A DNA stretch of 54,274 nt from Streptomyces sp. NRRL F-5630 (GCF_000719475.1 NZ_JOGO01000043.1:1-54274); one strand, 5' to 3'. Shown: positions 8,276 to 17,322, numbered from the stretch's first letter. Notes: generated by a model from the sequence alone, not told the origin. Numbers and translations are program-made.

Positions 8276-8527
8276 ATGAGCAGCGTGAGTTACACCACAC
8301 CGTCCGTGTCCGCTTCGTCCCTCGCCTCTTCCCTGTCGCCCTCGCGCCTCGCCGCGCCCGCCGTCGCGGCGGGGCGGCGCGGGCTCGGCGGTTCGCTGCG
8401 CGCGCTGCGGGCCTTCGCCACCGCCGCGTGCGAGGTCGCCCTGCTCGGTACGTACGACGAGCGGGCCGGTGTCGCGCCACGGCTGCGGCACCTCGCGGAG
8501 AGCGCGCCGGGGGACCACCGCACATGA
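8276..8527 (+). CDS. small hypothetical protein
   Basis: 83 residues: a Ser-rich N-terminus (SSVSYTTPSVSASSLASSL), a basic Ala/Arg-rich middle, then an Ala-rich segment (LRALRAFATAACEVALLGTYDE) and a short charged tail. No recognised domain. Two upstream features support it: GGAGG just before the ATG, and CACGCT exactly 6 nt upstream, which would fit a leaderless transcript. An in-frame ATG at 8222 would add 18 residues but would start inside the palindrome. It stands alone, facing the XPB gene. Confidence 0.6.
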   Translation: MSSVSYTTPSVSASSLASSLSPSRLAAPAVAAGRRGLGGSLRALRAFATAACEVALLGTYDERAGVAPRLRHLAESAPGDHRT

Positions 8528-8682
8528 GGGGGAAACTGCGGGCGCCCCTCCGCCGCCTGACCGGGAGCGCGGGCGGGAGCGTGGGCGTGGGCCCCACGGA
8601 CGCCGCAGCCGGTGCTCCCTCGGCGAAGCGGCCCGGCGGCCGGGCGGTCGCCTGGAGGCCGCCCGGCCTGTCGCGAGCCGAC

Positions 8683-10323
8683 TCAGCTCTCCTTCGACAG
8701 CTCGTCCGCGTCCACGATGCGGTACGCGTAGCCCTGTTCGGCGAGGAAGCGCTGCCGGTGCGCGGCGAAGTCCTGGTCGATCGTGTCGCGGGCGACGACC
8801 GAGTAGAAGCGCGCCTCGTGCCCGTCCGCCTTCGGCCGCAGCACCCGGCCGAGCCGCTGCGCCTCCTCCTGCCGGGAGCCGAAGGTGCCGGAGACCTGGA
8901 TGGCGACCGTCGCCTCGGGCAGGTCGATGGAGAAGTTGGCGACCTTCGAGACGACGAGGACGGAGATCTCGCCCTCGCGGAAGGCGTCGAAGAGCTTCTC
9001 GCGCTGCGCGTTGCTCGTCTCGCCCTTGATCACGGGCGCGTCCAGCTCGGCGCCCAGCTCGTCCAGCTGGTCGATGTACTGGCCGATCACCAGGGTCTGC
9101 TCCCCCTGGTGCTGTTTCACCAGCTCCCGTGTCACCCGCTGCTTGCTCGGCGTCGTGGCGCAGAAGCGGTACTTCTCCTCGGTCTCGGCCGTCGCGTAGG
9201 CGAGGCGTTCCGACTCGGTGAGGTTGACGCGTACCTCGACGCAGTCGGCCGGGGCGATGTAGCCCTGCGCCTCGATCTCCTTCCACGGCGCGTCGAACCG
9301 CTTGGGCCCGATGAGCGAGAAGACGTCCGACTCGCGCCCGTCCTCCCGCACCAGCGTCGCCGTGAGCCCCAGCCGCCGCCGCGCCTGGAGATCGGCGGTG
9401 AACTTGAAGACGGGCGCGGGCAGCAGGTGCACCTCGTCGTAGACGATGAGGCCCCAGTCCCGCGAGTCGAAGAGCTCCAGGTGCGGGTAGACGCCCTTCC
9501 GCTTCGTCGTCAGCACCTGGTAGGTGGCGATGGTGACGGGCCGGATCTCCTTCTTCGTCCCGCTGTACTCGCCGATCTCGTCCTCGGTGAGGGAGGTGCG
9601 CTTGACCAGCTCGTGCTTCCACTGCCGGGCGGAGACGGTGTTCGTGACGAGGATCAGCGTCGTGGCCTTCGCCTCGGCCATCGCGCCCGCGCCGACGAGG
9701 GTCTTCCCGGCCCCGCAGGGCAGGACGACGACGCCGGAGCCGCCGTGCCAGAAGTTGTCCACGGCCTGCTTCTGGTACGGGCGCAGGGACCAGCCGTCCT
9801 GCGCGAGGTCGATGGCGTGCGCCTCCCCGTCGACGTAGCCGGCGAGGTCCTCGGCGGGCCAGCCGAGCTTCAGCAGGGTCTGCTTGATCTGGCCGCGCTC
9901 GGAGGGGTGCACGGCGACGGTGTCCGCGTCGATGCGCTGCCCCACCAGCGGCTGGACCCGCTTGGAGCGCAGGATCTCTTCGAGCACGGGACGGTCGGTG
10001 GTGCTCAGCACCAGGCCGTGGGTGGGGTGCTTGTGGAGACTGAGCCGGCCGTAGCGGGCCATCGTCTCGGCGATGTCCACGAGGAGCGCGTGCGGGACGG
10101 GGTAGCGGGAGTACTCGACGAGCGCGTCCACGACCTGTTCGGCGTCGTGACCGGCGGCGCGGGCGTTCCACAGGCCGAGAGGGGTGATCCGGTAGGTGTG
10201 GATGTGTTCCGGGGCGCGTTCGAGTTCGGCGAAGGGGGCGATGGCCCGGCGGCACGCGTCCGCGCGCTCATGGTCGACTTCGAGCAGCAGAGTCTTGTCG
10301 CTCTGCACGATCAGGCAGGACAC
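8683..10323 (-). CDS. bacterial XPB-type DNA repair helicase
   Basis: 546-residue superfamily-2 3'-5' DNA helicase. The N-terminal helicase-associated domain covers residues 1-165. Walker A is LPCGAGKTLVG (201-211), Walker B is DEVH (296-299), motif III is TAT (321-323), and the RED motif that marks XPB proteins is at 326-328. The C-terminal RecA lobe carries QRLGRVLRPK. Bacterial XPB unwinds DNA and is a presumed repair helicase; its physiological role in Streptomyces is unsettled. The GTG start has GGAGG 5 nt upstream, and that segment is duplicated. It is conserved near the helicase-associated protein at 12310-14820. Confidence 0.95.
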   Translation of the reverse strand: MSCLIVQSDKTLLLEVDHERADACRRAIAPFAELERAPEHIHTYRITPLGLWNARAAGHDAEQVVDALVEYSRYPVPHALLVDIAETMARYGRLSLHKHPTHGLVLSTTDRPVLEEILRSKRVQPLVGQRIDADTVAVHPSERGQIKQTLLKLGWPAEDLAGYVDGEAHAIDLAQDGWSLRPYQKQAVDNFWHGGSGVVVLPCGAGKTLVGAGAMAEAKATTLILVTNTVSARQWKHELVKRTSLTEDEIGEYSGTKKEIRPVTIATYQVLTTKRKGVYPHLELFDSRDWGLIVYDEVHLLPAPVFKFTADLQARRRLGLTATLVREDGRESDVFSLIGPKRFDAPWKEIEAQGYIAPADCVEVRVNLTESERLAYATAETEEKYRFCATTPSKQRVTRELVKQHQGEQTLVIGQYIDQLDELGAELDAPVIKGETSNAQREKLFDAFREGEISVLVVSKVANFSIDLPEATVAIQVSGTFGSRQEEAQRLGRVLRPKADGHEARFYSVVARDTIDQDFAAHRQRFLAEQGYAYRIVDADELSKES

Positions 10324-10330
10324 GCATACC

Positions 10331-10370
10331 TCCGTGGGCGGGATCGTCCCTCCGTGGGCGGGGATCGTCC
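10331..10370. repeat. 20-bp tandem duplication carrying the XPB ribosome-binding site
   Basis: Two adjacent near-identical copies of TCCGTGGGCGGGATCGTCC (10331-10350 and 10351-10370). On the minus strand each ends with GGAGG, so the Shine-Dalgarno sequence of the XPB gene is present twice. Confidence 0.85.
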
Positions 10371-10566
10371 GATGACTTCGCCGGGCGTCCGGCGCGCGAC
10401 GAGTGCCGCACCGCGCACGGCGCCGCCGCGGGCCGGTCGTGGGACCCCTCCGGGGCCCGGGCCCTGCCGTGGCCGCGTCTGCGCGCGAAACAAGGAAGTC
10501 TACCTCCGTACGCCGCGCGCCCGTCGGGCCTCGGGGCGCGGGGGTGGGCCGGATCACGTGGCGCGC

Positions 10567-11133
10567 TCACCGCGCGGTGCCCGCGAGGAGCCAGCGCCGG
10601 GTGCGCACCTCCAGGAGGACACGGGCGCCGGCGTGGGGGCGCGGCGCGGAGACGTCCCAGTCGTACTTCTCCCGGAAGGCCGCGACGATGTCCGGCGGGA
10701 ACGGTGCCGCCAGCACCCGCGTCGTGCCCTCGGCGACGAGAGGGTGGTCGCCGTCCTCGAGGGCGAGGGAGACGGTGGGCGCGCTCCACACGTTGCGCAC
10801 CTTGACCGCCCGCTCGTCGCTGCCGATCCACCAGCGGTCGAGGTGGTGCACGAACCACACGGGAGTCACGTGCGGCGTGCCGTCCGCGCGGGTGGTGCAC
10901 AGCCACACATTGCGTGCACGGGCGAGCCGGTGCGCGGCCTCGGCGTTGGGGGCCGGGCAGGTGCGCGGTGCCGTCGACGCGTCCGTTCCGCCGGAGGGCG
11001 CCGGGTCCGCCCGCCGGGGGGCCTCCGGTCGCGCGGGGCCGGGCCCTGGGCCCGCCTCCGCGCTCTGCTGCGGGAGGCCGTCGGAGTGCTGGGCGACCGG
11101 ATGCGGTCCTGGGGTGTCCTGGTGCGCGTTCAC
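10567..11133 (-). CDS. PPOX-class (pyridoxamine 5'-phosphate oxidase-like) flavin/F420 protein
   Basis: 188 residues. The first 65 are Pro/Gly-rich and disordered; the rest is a split beta-barrel flavin-binding domain: RNVWLCTTRADGTPHVTPVWF, then WWIGSDERAVKVRNVW and LEVRTRRWLL at the C-terminus. Such proteins bind FMN or F420 and act as small reductases or heme/cofactor-handling proteins; which cofactor is used cannot be decided here. The GTG at 11133 is the only reasonable in-frame start before the domain, with a weak GGGATGGG nearby. A start closer to the domain is not available, so the low-complexity extension seems real. Confidence 0.75.
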   Translation of the reverse strand: MNAHQDTPGPHPVAQHSDGLPQQSAEAGPGPGPARPEAPRRADPAPSGGTDASTAPRTCPAPNAEAAHRLARARNVWLCTTRADGTPHVTPVWFVHHLDRWWIGSDERAVKVRNVWSAPTVSLALEDGDHPLVAEGTTRVLAAPFPPDIVAAFREKYDWDVSAPRPHAGARVLLEVRTRRWLLAGTAR

Positions 11134-11272
11134 CGGCCCATCCCAGCACTCGCGTCCCCTCCGGCGCATCGGTCGCTGGGCGGGACGGCGCCTCGGTCCC
11201 GGGGCGGAGCGGGGCCTCGGCCTGCTGGAGCAACAGCCGTGTGTGGGGGAGGTGTTGGGGTAAGCGGCCGGT

Positions 11273-12163
11273 ATGACGAGGGCTGGGCGGAACGAGCGGG
11301 CGAAGCCGGACACGGGGTCCGGGACGGCGGTACGGCACGGGCGGTGGCGGGAGGCGTGGCCGGGACGGGGAAGGTCCCGGCCGGGCCCCGTACCGCCCCG
11401 GGAGGAGCCTGCCGCCGGTGGGGAAGATCCCGCCGCCGGGGAGACGGACGGTGCCGTGGCGGACAACGCTGTGGTGGTGCGCAGGACCTGGGGCCGGGCA
11501 CTGCTGCTCGGCCTGACGATGGTGGTGGCGTTCCTGCTGCTCGTGGCGTTCTCGGCGGTGCTGGCGAAACTGACGCTCACGCCCTCGCCCGCCTCGGACG
11601 GCCTCGCGGGCTCGAACCTGCGGCCGGGACACTCGCTGCGGCAGTACGCGCAGGACTACACGTTCCTCGCGGCGTGCAAGCAGGTCGGCGGGAACCTGCT
11701 GCTCGGGGCCCCCTTCGGGGTCCTGCTGCCGCTCCTGGCGCCGCGCGGGCTGCGCCTGGTGCGGGTCTTCGTCGTGACCCTGCTGGTCATGTCGCTGGTC
11801 GAGCTCGCGCAGGGAGCGGTGATCCAGGGCCGGGCCTTCGACGTGGACGACGTCATCCTGAACACATCGGGGGCGCTGCTCGGGTACGCGTTCCTCGGCC
11901 GCCGTCTGGCCCGTTCGCTCCGCCGCCGCACGGACCCGCGCCCGTCCCGCGTCCGCCGTTTCCGGAAGCCGGCGGCCCCACGACACGAGCCCCGTCCCGG
12001 GACCGCGCCGGAGCCGCAGGCCCCGGCGGAGCCCGCGGCGTCACCCGCCGCTTCCGGTCGGCTGGCCCGCCTGCGCGCCTCGACGGCCCGCGCCCTGCCC
12101 ACCCGCCGCGGCGCCGAGCCGAAACCGGGGCCGACGACGGGACTCTCCGGCCCCAGGGCCTGA
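11273..12163 (+). CDS. VanZ-family membrane protein
   Basis: 296 residues: a basic, disordered N-terminus to about residue 70, a strong first membrane helix (LLLGLTMVVAFLLLVAFSAVLA), then the VanZ core with GGNLLLGAPFGVLLPLLAP, a hydrophobic FVVTLLVMSLVELAQGAV helix and the hallmark GRAFDVDDVILNTSGALLGY. The last 90 residues are a Pro/Arg/Ala-rich cytoplasmic tail. VanZ homologues are polytopic envelope proteins linked to low-level glycopeptide tolerance in enterococci; in Streptomyces they are common and uncharacterised. TAAGCG lies 6 nt before the ATG, close to but not matching the leaderless -10 pattern. Confidence 0.85.
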   Translation: MTRAGRNERAKPDTGSGTAVRHGRWREAWPGRGRSRPGPVPPREEPAAGGEDPAAGETDGAVADNAVVVRRTWGRALLLGLTMVVAFLLLVAFSAVLAKLTLTPSPASDGLAGSNLRPGHSLRQYAQDYTFLAACKQVGGNLLLGAPFGVLLPLLAPRGLRLVRVFVVTLLVMSLVELAQGAVIQGRAFDVDDVILNTSGALLGYAFLGRRLARSLRRRTDPRPSRVRRFRKPAAPRHEPRPGTAPEPQAPAEPAASPAASGRLARLRASTARALPTRRGAEPKPGPTTGLSGPRA

Positions 12164-12309
12164 GCGGATCGCGCGGGCGAGCGCCCTGCGGACGCCCCCC
12201 GGACGACGACCGCCCCGCGAGGTCCGCGAGGCCGGCGCACGCCCGTGGGGGCCTGCTCCGCGCCGGGGCCGAGCGGTGCGGGCGCGGGTGCCCCCGCCCC
12301 CGCCCGCCG

Positions 12310-14820
12310 TCAGCCCCCGCCCTGCCCGGACGCCGGTGCCGGTTCGCCCTCCGCCGGGGCGGGGATCTCGGCGACGCCGGTGATGCGGTGCAGGGGGTAG
12401 GTGCGCAGTTCCCCGGCGGTGTGGTCGTAGGCGGTGACGAAGCCGCCCTCGACGCGGACCGGGGCGATGAGGCGGCGGTCGGCGGCGCCCTCCGCGTCGA
12501 TGTAGCCGATCCAGACGGACTCGCCCGTCAGGACGGCGTTCTGGAGGGTGACGAGGGTTTCCGACGCCGAGCCGCGGGGCGGCTCGGAGGGCGTGACGAG
12601 CCCGGCCGGGGGCGCCGGTGGCGGAGTGGTCACCGCCGTGTCACCGGCCCTGATCGCCCGTACCGCCGCCGCGAGCATCGTCTGCCGGGGGTGCGCCCCG
12701 CCCTCGCCGACCGGTTCCGGGGCGCGGCGCGGCGGTGTGCGGTGCTGCGCGCCTGGGCGCACGAGGACGTCCCCGCCGGGGCCCTCGGCGGCCGGGGCGA
12801 AGCCGAGGCCGCGCAGGCCGTCGAGGAGCACGGCCGGTTCCGAGGGCGAGGCGGCGACGGTCGGCGCGAGCCGGCGCAGCCGCAGCGTCTCCGAGCGCCG
12901 GTCGGCGAGGATCTCGTCGAGCACGGTGGCCTCTTCGCACCGCACGTACGAGGAGGCGGCACCGACCCGGAGATGACCGTGGCGGCGGGCGACATCGTCG
13001 ACGAGGTAGGCGAGGGGCTGCGGGACAGGCGTGCGGGAGTGGGCGGCGAGGAACTCGTGGATCGCCTCGGCGGAGTAACCGGCGTCGAGGGAACGGCGCA
13101 CGGAGCCGGGGGTGAAGCGGTAGACGGTCGCGCCGCCCTTGGACTCGATGTCGGCGAGGAGCGCGAGGCGTTCGGCGAGGGGACGCTGGAGCGGCCCCGG
13201 GGCGACGGCCGTCAGGTCCGCCTGGAGCAGCACGTGGTCCAGCGGCGGGGGCAGCAGTTCGGCGAGCATGTCGACGAGCGCCGTGTCCTGCCCGTCGAGG
13301 AGCGCGCGCCCCTGCCGGGTGAGCGCGCCGCGCCCGGTGACGCCGAGGAGTTCGGCCTCGGTGAGCGTCCAGCCCGCGATGCCCCTCCGCAGGTCGTTCT
13401 CGTGCGCGGCGCCGCGCAGCGGGCGCTCCCAGCGCAGCCGCGCGAGCAGCGAGTCCGGCTCGGGCACGCCGCCGGGGCCGAGTTCCGCGAGGAGCGCGAG
13501 GACACGGTGGCGCACCTCGGGCGCCGCGGTGCGGTCGAGGTGCGGGCCGAGAGCGGAGAGCGTGCGGTCCTTGCTGTCGCTGCCGCCGACGAGCCCGGAC
13601 GTGCGGGTCGCGCCGAGCCACGCGGTGGCGAGCACGGCCCAGCGGCGCGCGGGCGGCAGATCGAGCCACTCGTCGAAGTACGGAGTGGGCGCGTAGTGCT
13701 CGTCGGCCTCGCCGTCGGCGGCGACGAGCCCGGCGGCGTAGGCGAGTTCGAGCCAGAAGGCGGCGATGTCCTCGGAGGTCTCCAGGTACCCGGCGGTGCG
13801 CTTGAGGTCGCGCTGGCTCAGGCCGCCCGCGCGGAGCACGGCCGGGCCGAGGTCCTTCGTCCGCGACCACGACTGGCGCGGCGAGCCCCACTCCTTGAGC
13901 AGGTCCTCCAGGGTCTGGAGCGCGGTGTACGCCTGCCCGGCGGCCGCCGCGTCGGCCTCGCGTTCCTCGCGCACGGCGCGGACGGCGATGGCCGGTGGCG
14001 CGGGCTCGACGGTGCGGTGCGCGCGCCCGCCGCGCAGGTGCAGGGCGACCTCGCGCGGCAGGACGACGGTCCCGGGGGCGGTCGGCACGAGCAGTCCGCG
14101 GTCCAGGAGCCAGCGCAGGTGCGTCGGCGGGTGGGCGGTGATCTGCCCGTATGGTGGCCCCCACACGAGCCTGCCGAGGACCTCGACGGCGTCGGCGGGA
14201 GCCTCGTCGAGGAGCGCGCCGAGGCGCGCCGGGTCGGTGAAGAGCGCGGTGAGCGCCTGGACGGCGGTCACCGAGTCGTGCGTCGAGCCGAGACCGGCCT
14301 CCGTCAGGATGACCTGGAGCCGTCCCGGGGACATGCCCGCGGTGGCCTCGGCGAGGCTCGGGCCGAGACCCGTGGGAGAGGGATGCGCCGCGCTCGGGGC
14401 GAGGAGTTCCCGCGCGGTGCGCACGAGACGCAGCCGCTCGTCCGGGCCCCAGACGAGGGCGCGTTCGCGCAGCAGGGCCAGGGTCCGCGGCAGGGCCTCC
14501 GTGGTGGCGGGGTCGCCCTCGTCGCCGGTCAGGAGCCCTTCGAGCAGGTCGTAGGGGGCGGGGTCGGGGGCGACGGCGAGGGCCTCGGCGGTCTGGAGGG
14601 CGAAACGGTCGAGCCGTTCCAGTGCGCGCAGGACGGAGGCACGCGTCGCCGCACGGGTGGCGAGCTGTGTCAGGTCGACGGGTACCGGGTTGAGCAGATC
14701 GGGCCGCGCGCGCAGCAGCGCGACGAGCGAGGCGTCGTCACGTACCCGCAGGGCTTCGGCGAGCGAACGCGGTCCCGGTCGCGTGGCCGGTCCGTCCTCG
14801 GTTGGTGCAGGGCTGCTCAT
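12310..14820 (-). CDS. helicase-associated domain protein with WYL-like C-terminus
   Basis: 836 residues of the actinobacterial helicase-associated family (helicase C-terminal-like domain without its own ATPase motor). The N-terminus (SLAEALRVRDDASLVALLRARPDLLNP) has winged-helix character. The middle contains DLKRTAGYLETSEDIAAFWLELAYAAGLV, and the C-terminus has a WYL-like barrel (GESVWIGYIDAEGAADRRLI, then TYPLHRITGV). No Walker A or DEAD-type motif is visible, so it is probably a DNA-binding partner rather than an active helicase. The family is often found beside XPB, as here with two genes between. TACCGT 7 nt before the ATG predicts a leaderless mRNA and fixes the start. Confidence 0.88.
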   Translation of the reverse strand: MSSPAPTEDGPATRPGPRSLAEALRVRDDASLVALLRARPDLLNPVPVDLTQLATRAATRASVLRALERLDRFALQTAEALAVAPDPAPYDLLEGLLTGDEGDPATTEALPRTLALLRERALVWGPDERLRLVRTARELLAPSAAHPSPTGLGPSLAEATAGMSPGRLQVILTEAGLGSTHDSVTAVQALTALFTDPARLGALLDEAPADAVEVLGRLVWGPPYGQITAHPPTHLRWLLDRGLLVPTAPGTVVLPREVALHLRGGRAHRTVEPAPPAIAVRAVREEREADAAAAGQAYTALQTLEDLLKEWGSPRQSWSRTKDLGPAVLRAGGLSQRDLKRTAGYLETSEDIAAFWLELAYAAGLVAADGEADEHYAPTPYFDEWLDLPPARRWAVLATAWLGATRTSGLVGGSDSKDRTLSALGPHLDRTAAPEVRHRVLALLAELGPGGVPEPDSLLARLRWERPLRGAAHENDLRRGIAGWTLTEAELLGVTGRGALTRQGRALLDGQDTALVDMLAELLPPPLDHVLLQADLTAVAPGPLQRPLAERLALLADIESKGGATVYRFTPGSVRRSLDAGYSAEAIHEFLAAHSRTPVPQPLAYLVDDVARRHGHLRVGAASSYVRCEEATVLDEILADRRSETLRLRRLAPTVAASPSEPAVLLDGLRGLGFAPAAEGPGGDVLVRPGAQHRTPPRRAPEPVGEGGAHPRQTMLAAAVRAIRAGDTAVTTPPPAPPAGLVTPSEPPRGSASETLVTLQNAVLTGESVWIGYIDAEGAADRRLIAPVRVEGGFVTAYDHTAGELRTYPLHRITGVAEIPAPAEGEPAPASGQGGG

Positions 14821-14827
14821 CCCGCCC

Positions 14828-14833
14828 ACGGTA
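14828..14833 (-). promoter_or_regulatory. leaderless -10 box for the helicase-associated gene
   Basis: TACCGT ends 7 nt before the ATG at 14820. No Shine-Dalgarno lies between them and there is no clear -35. Confidence 0.65.
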
Positions 14834-15182
14834 GCGGGTGCGGAGGGCGGTGGGTGGGTGCGAGACGGCTCGGGTGTCGCGGACCCGCCCCGCGCCAGGG
14901 GTCGCGACGGCCTCGGTACGGGGCCTTCCGGCGTGCTGCCCGGGGGCGCCCCGGGCGGCCTTCGCGGGCGCGGGCGGCGCACGGCCCGTACGGGAAGCCC
15001 GCCCCCGGCCACGCGACACGGCGCCCCCGCCGACGCGGTGCGCGCCCGTCACCCGCACCGGAGGCGCCCCGTATCCCCGTGCGAGGGGGTGATCCGGGGC
15101 CGATATCCCCGTGGACCGCGCCGAGTTCGGTACCGTCGTCGCAGCGAAGTGCGCGAGGGCTCTCGGACGTGGAGGGGCAGCG
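14834..15182. other. divergent intergenic region
   Basis: Gap between divergent genes. It holds two TATCCCCGTG copies (15071 and 15103 areas) and a TACCGT hexamer near 15131 that could serve the plus-strand gene. No open frame worth calling. Confidence 0.5.
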
Positions 15183-16220
15183 GTGGGGATCGAGACTGAT
15201 CAGCTCGTCTTCGACTACCTGAGCCGGGTCGGGGATCTGGCGCAGCAACAGCAGTTGCCGTCCGGGGAGCGGATGCGGCTCGTGGCGGGGCTGCGCGGGG
15301 AGATCGACCGCAGCAGGGCCAAGCCGACGACCCCGGACTCGCCTGCCGCCGTGCGCCGTATCCTCTCGCGGCTCGGCAGCCCCGAGGACGTCGTGGCGGG
15401 CGCGGGCTCGCCGGGAGCGGGGGCCGCGCCCGGACCGGACGCCTCCGCCCCCGCCCCGGACCGGGCGACCCGCCCGGCCCGCTTCCGCGGCTTCTCGAAG
15501 GACAGCGCTTCTCCGGCGGGCGACGGGCCCGACCCGGCCGTGCCCGGCGTGCCGCACCCCCGTACGGCACGGACCGGCGGCCTGGAGGACTACGACGACG
15601 GCGCGTCGGCGGCGGGCGGCGGGAGCGGCGGTGTGGGGAGCGGCGCCGAGTGGTGGCGCACGGAGGCGGGCGGCGCGGAGTCGCACGGCTTCTTCGGCGG
15701 CGGCGATCAGGTCGCCGGGTTCGTCGGCGGGATCGAGGCACCCGAGATGCTCGGATTGCGGCCCCGGGTCCCGACGCAGCGTCCGGGAGGGGCGGAGAAG
15801 GAGACGCCGCCCGAGACAGTGGTCGTGGAGGAGCCCGCAGAAAAGACCCGGCGGCGCCTGCGGGTGCCCCGTCCCGGCACGTTCAGCAATCCGCTGCTGC
15901 TCCTCGCGGCGGCGGCACTCGTCGTCGGCGCGGTGCTCGGCTCCTGGCTGCCGCTCGCGGCCGGCTGGCTCCTGGCCTGGGCCTCGCGGCGGCTCAGCAC
16001 GAACGAGTCGAAGGTCGCCGTGATCGGCATCCCCGCCCTCTCGCTCGCGGCCGGGGCGGTCTGGCTGTGGGGACGCGGCGAGGGCCGCTGGGGGGAGCCG
16101 CTGGCGCGGGGCGAGTGGAGCGCCGCGATCGCCGACACCTGGCCGTCGGTGGTGCGCGTCGCGGCGATCTCCTCGGCGCTCTTCCTCGTCTGGCGCTCGC
16201 AACGCGTGGCGAAGGACTGA
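15183..16220 (+). CDS. conserved membrane protein with N-terminal helical domain
   Basis: 345 residues, not assigned to a named family. Residues 1-75 form a charged helical domain (DQLVFDYLSRVGDLAQQQQL through AVRRILSRLGSPEDVV) resembling the cytoplasmic sensor-like domains that precede membrane segments in Streptomyces. Residues 80-215 are a long Gly/Pro/Ala-rich linker, and three to four hydrophobic segments follow (NPLLLLAAAALVVGAVLGSW, LPLAAGWLLAWAS, VAVIGIPALSLAAGAVWLW, VVRVAAISSALFLVW). The GTG start has GGAGGGG 5 nt upstream. It is likely monocistronic; the HAD gene begins 216 bp later. Confidence 0.75.
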   Translation: MGIETDQLVFDYLSRVGDLAQQQQLPSGERMRLVAGLRGEIDRSRAKPTTPDSPAAVRRILSRLGSPEDVVAGAGSPGAGAAPGPDASAPAPDRATRPARFRGFSKDSASPAGDGPDPAVPGVPHPRTARTGGLEDYDDGASAAGGGSGGVGSGAEWWRTEAGGAESHGFFGGGDQVAGFVGGIEAPEMLGLRPRVPTQRPGGAEKETPPETVVVEEPAEKTRRRLRVPRPGTFSNPLLLLAAAALVVGAVLGSWLPLAAGWLLAWASRRLSTNESKVAVIGIPALSLAAGAVWLWGRGEGRWGEPLARGEWSAAIADTWPSVVRVAAISSALFLVWRSQRVAKD

Positions 16221-16436
16221 GGGCCCGTACGGGGCGGGGGCGGCGTGCTCGCGGCCGAGGTGGCGGGCACGCCGTGTCGGCGGTGGGGGTGTGGCCAGGG
16301 GCGGGGGGTGGCCAGGGGTGCCTGCCGCGAGTTGTGGCCGGTCACGGCGCCCACTGCCCACGCGTCCCGCAGCCCACGCCGACCGCGGGGGCGCTGGACG
16401 GGCGGCGTCCCCGTACCGCCTGAGAGACTGGGGACC

Positions 16437-17306
16437 ATGCCCCAGGACATAGCCCCCAGTGCCCCCGTGACCAGCCACGATCTCGCGGCCAACCCCTCCG
16501 CCGTACCGCTCTCCGAGACCACCGACGGCGGTCCGGTCGTCGGCTTCGACCTCGACATGACGCTCGTCGACTCGCGGCGCGGGATCGGCGCGGTCTACCG
16601 GGCGCTCGCGGCGGAGACGGGCACGGACATCGACGTGGACCTCGTGACGAGCCGGCTCGGGCCGCCGCTGGAGCACGAGATCGCGAACTGGTTCCCGCCG
16701 GAGCAGGTCGTCGCCATGAGCGACCGCTACCGTGCGCTCTATCCCACGCACGCGATCGCCGACACGACGGCGATGCCGGGCGCGCGGGAGGCGCTCGCGG
16801 CGGTACGGGCCGCGGGCGGGCGCGTCCTCGTCGTCACCGCCAAGAACCGCGCGCACGCCGCGCTGCACCTCAGCCACCTCGGCCTGGAGCCGGACCTGCT
16901 GATCGGCGGGCTGTGGGCGGAGGCGAAGGGGACGGCGCTGCGCGCCCAGGGTGCCTCGGTGTACGTGGGGGACCACATCGGGGACGTGCGCGGAGCCCGC
17001 ACGGCGGACGCGGTGTCGGTCGCGGTGGCGACGGGTCCGTGCGACGAGGAGGAACTGCGGGCGGCGGGGGCGGACGTGGTCCTCGGCACGCTCGACGCGT
17101 TCGCGGCGTGGCTGGGGGAGTACGTGGGCGGGGCGGATGCGGGGAGCGGCGCGGATGCGGGGAGTGCGGCGGGCGGGGGGAGCGGTGCCGATGTCGGAGG
17201 CGCGGCGGGTTCGGGCCGTACGGGAGTTGGGGGCGGCGTAGGTGGTGGGGCGGGTCGTGCGGATGACGCGGAGGGCGTGGGGGACGCGGGTGGCCCTGCG
17301 GTGTGA
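16437..17306 (+). CDS. HAD-superfamily phosphatase with repetitive C-terminal tail
   Basis: 289 residues. Haloacid dehalogenase phosphatase with motif I FDLDMTLVDS (about 37-46), a small helical cap, motif II VVTAKN, motif III Lys in EAKGTAL and motif IV VGDHIGDVRGA. It is close in layout to phosphoglycolate-phosphatase-like enzymes; the substrate is unknown. After residue 225 the protein turns into an unusual Gly/Ala/Ser/Asp tail (GADAGSGADAGSAAGGGSG and onward) of about 65 residues outside the fold, which may have grown by DNA slippage. GAGACT lies 7 nt before the ATG, so a leaderless message is possible; no good Shine-Dalgarno is present. Confidence 0.85.
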   Translation: MPQDIAPSAPVTSHDLAANPSAVPLSETTDGGPVVGFDLDMTLVDSRRGIGAVYRALAAETGTDIDVDLVTSRLGPPLEHEIANWFPPEQVVAMSDRYRALYPTHAIADTTAMPGAREALAAVRAAGGRVLVVTAKNRAHAALHLSHLGLEPDLLIGGLWAEAKGTALRAQGASVYVGDHIGDVRGARTADAVSVAVATGPCDEEELRAAGADVVLGTLDAFAAWLGEYVGGADAGSGADAGSAAGGGSGADVGGAAGSGRTGVGGGVGGGAGRADDAEGVGDAGGPAV

Positions 17307-17322
17307 TCGTCACGTTGGAGGC

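Noticed and set aside
8185..15222. A 7-kb stop-free plus-strand frame that would encode about 2345 residues
   Set aside because: It is antisense to XPB, the PPOX gene and the helicase-associated gene and partly shadows the VanZ gene. The translation is Arg/Gly/Ala noise without any domain; lack of stops follows from extreme GC.
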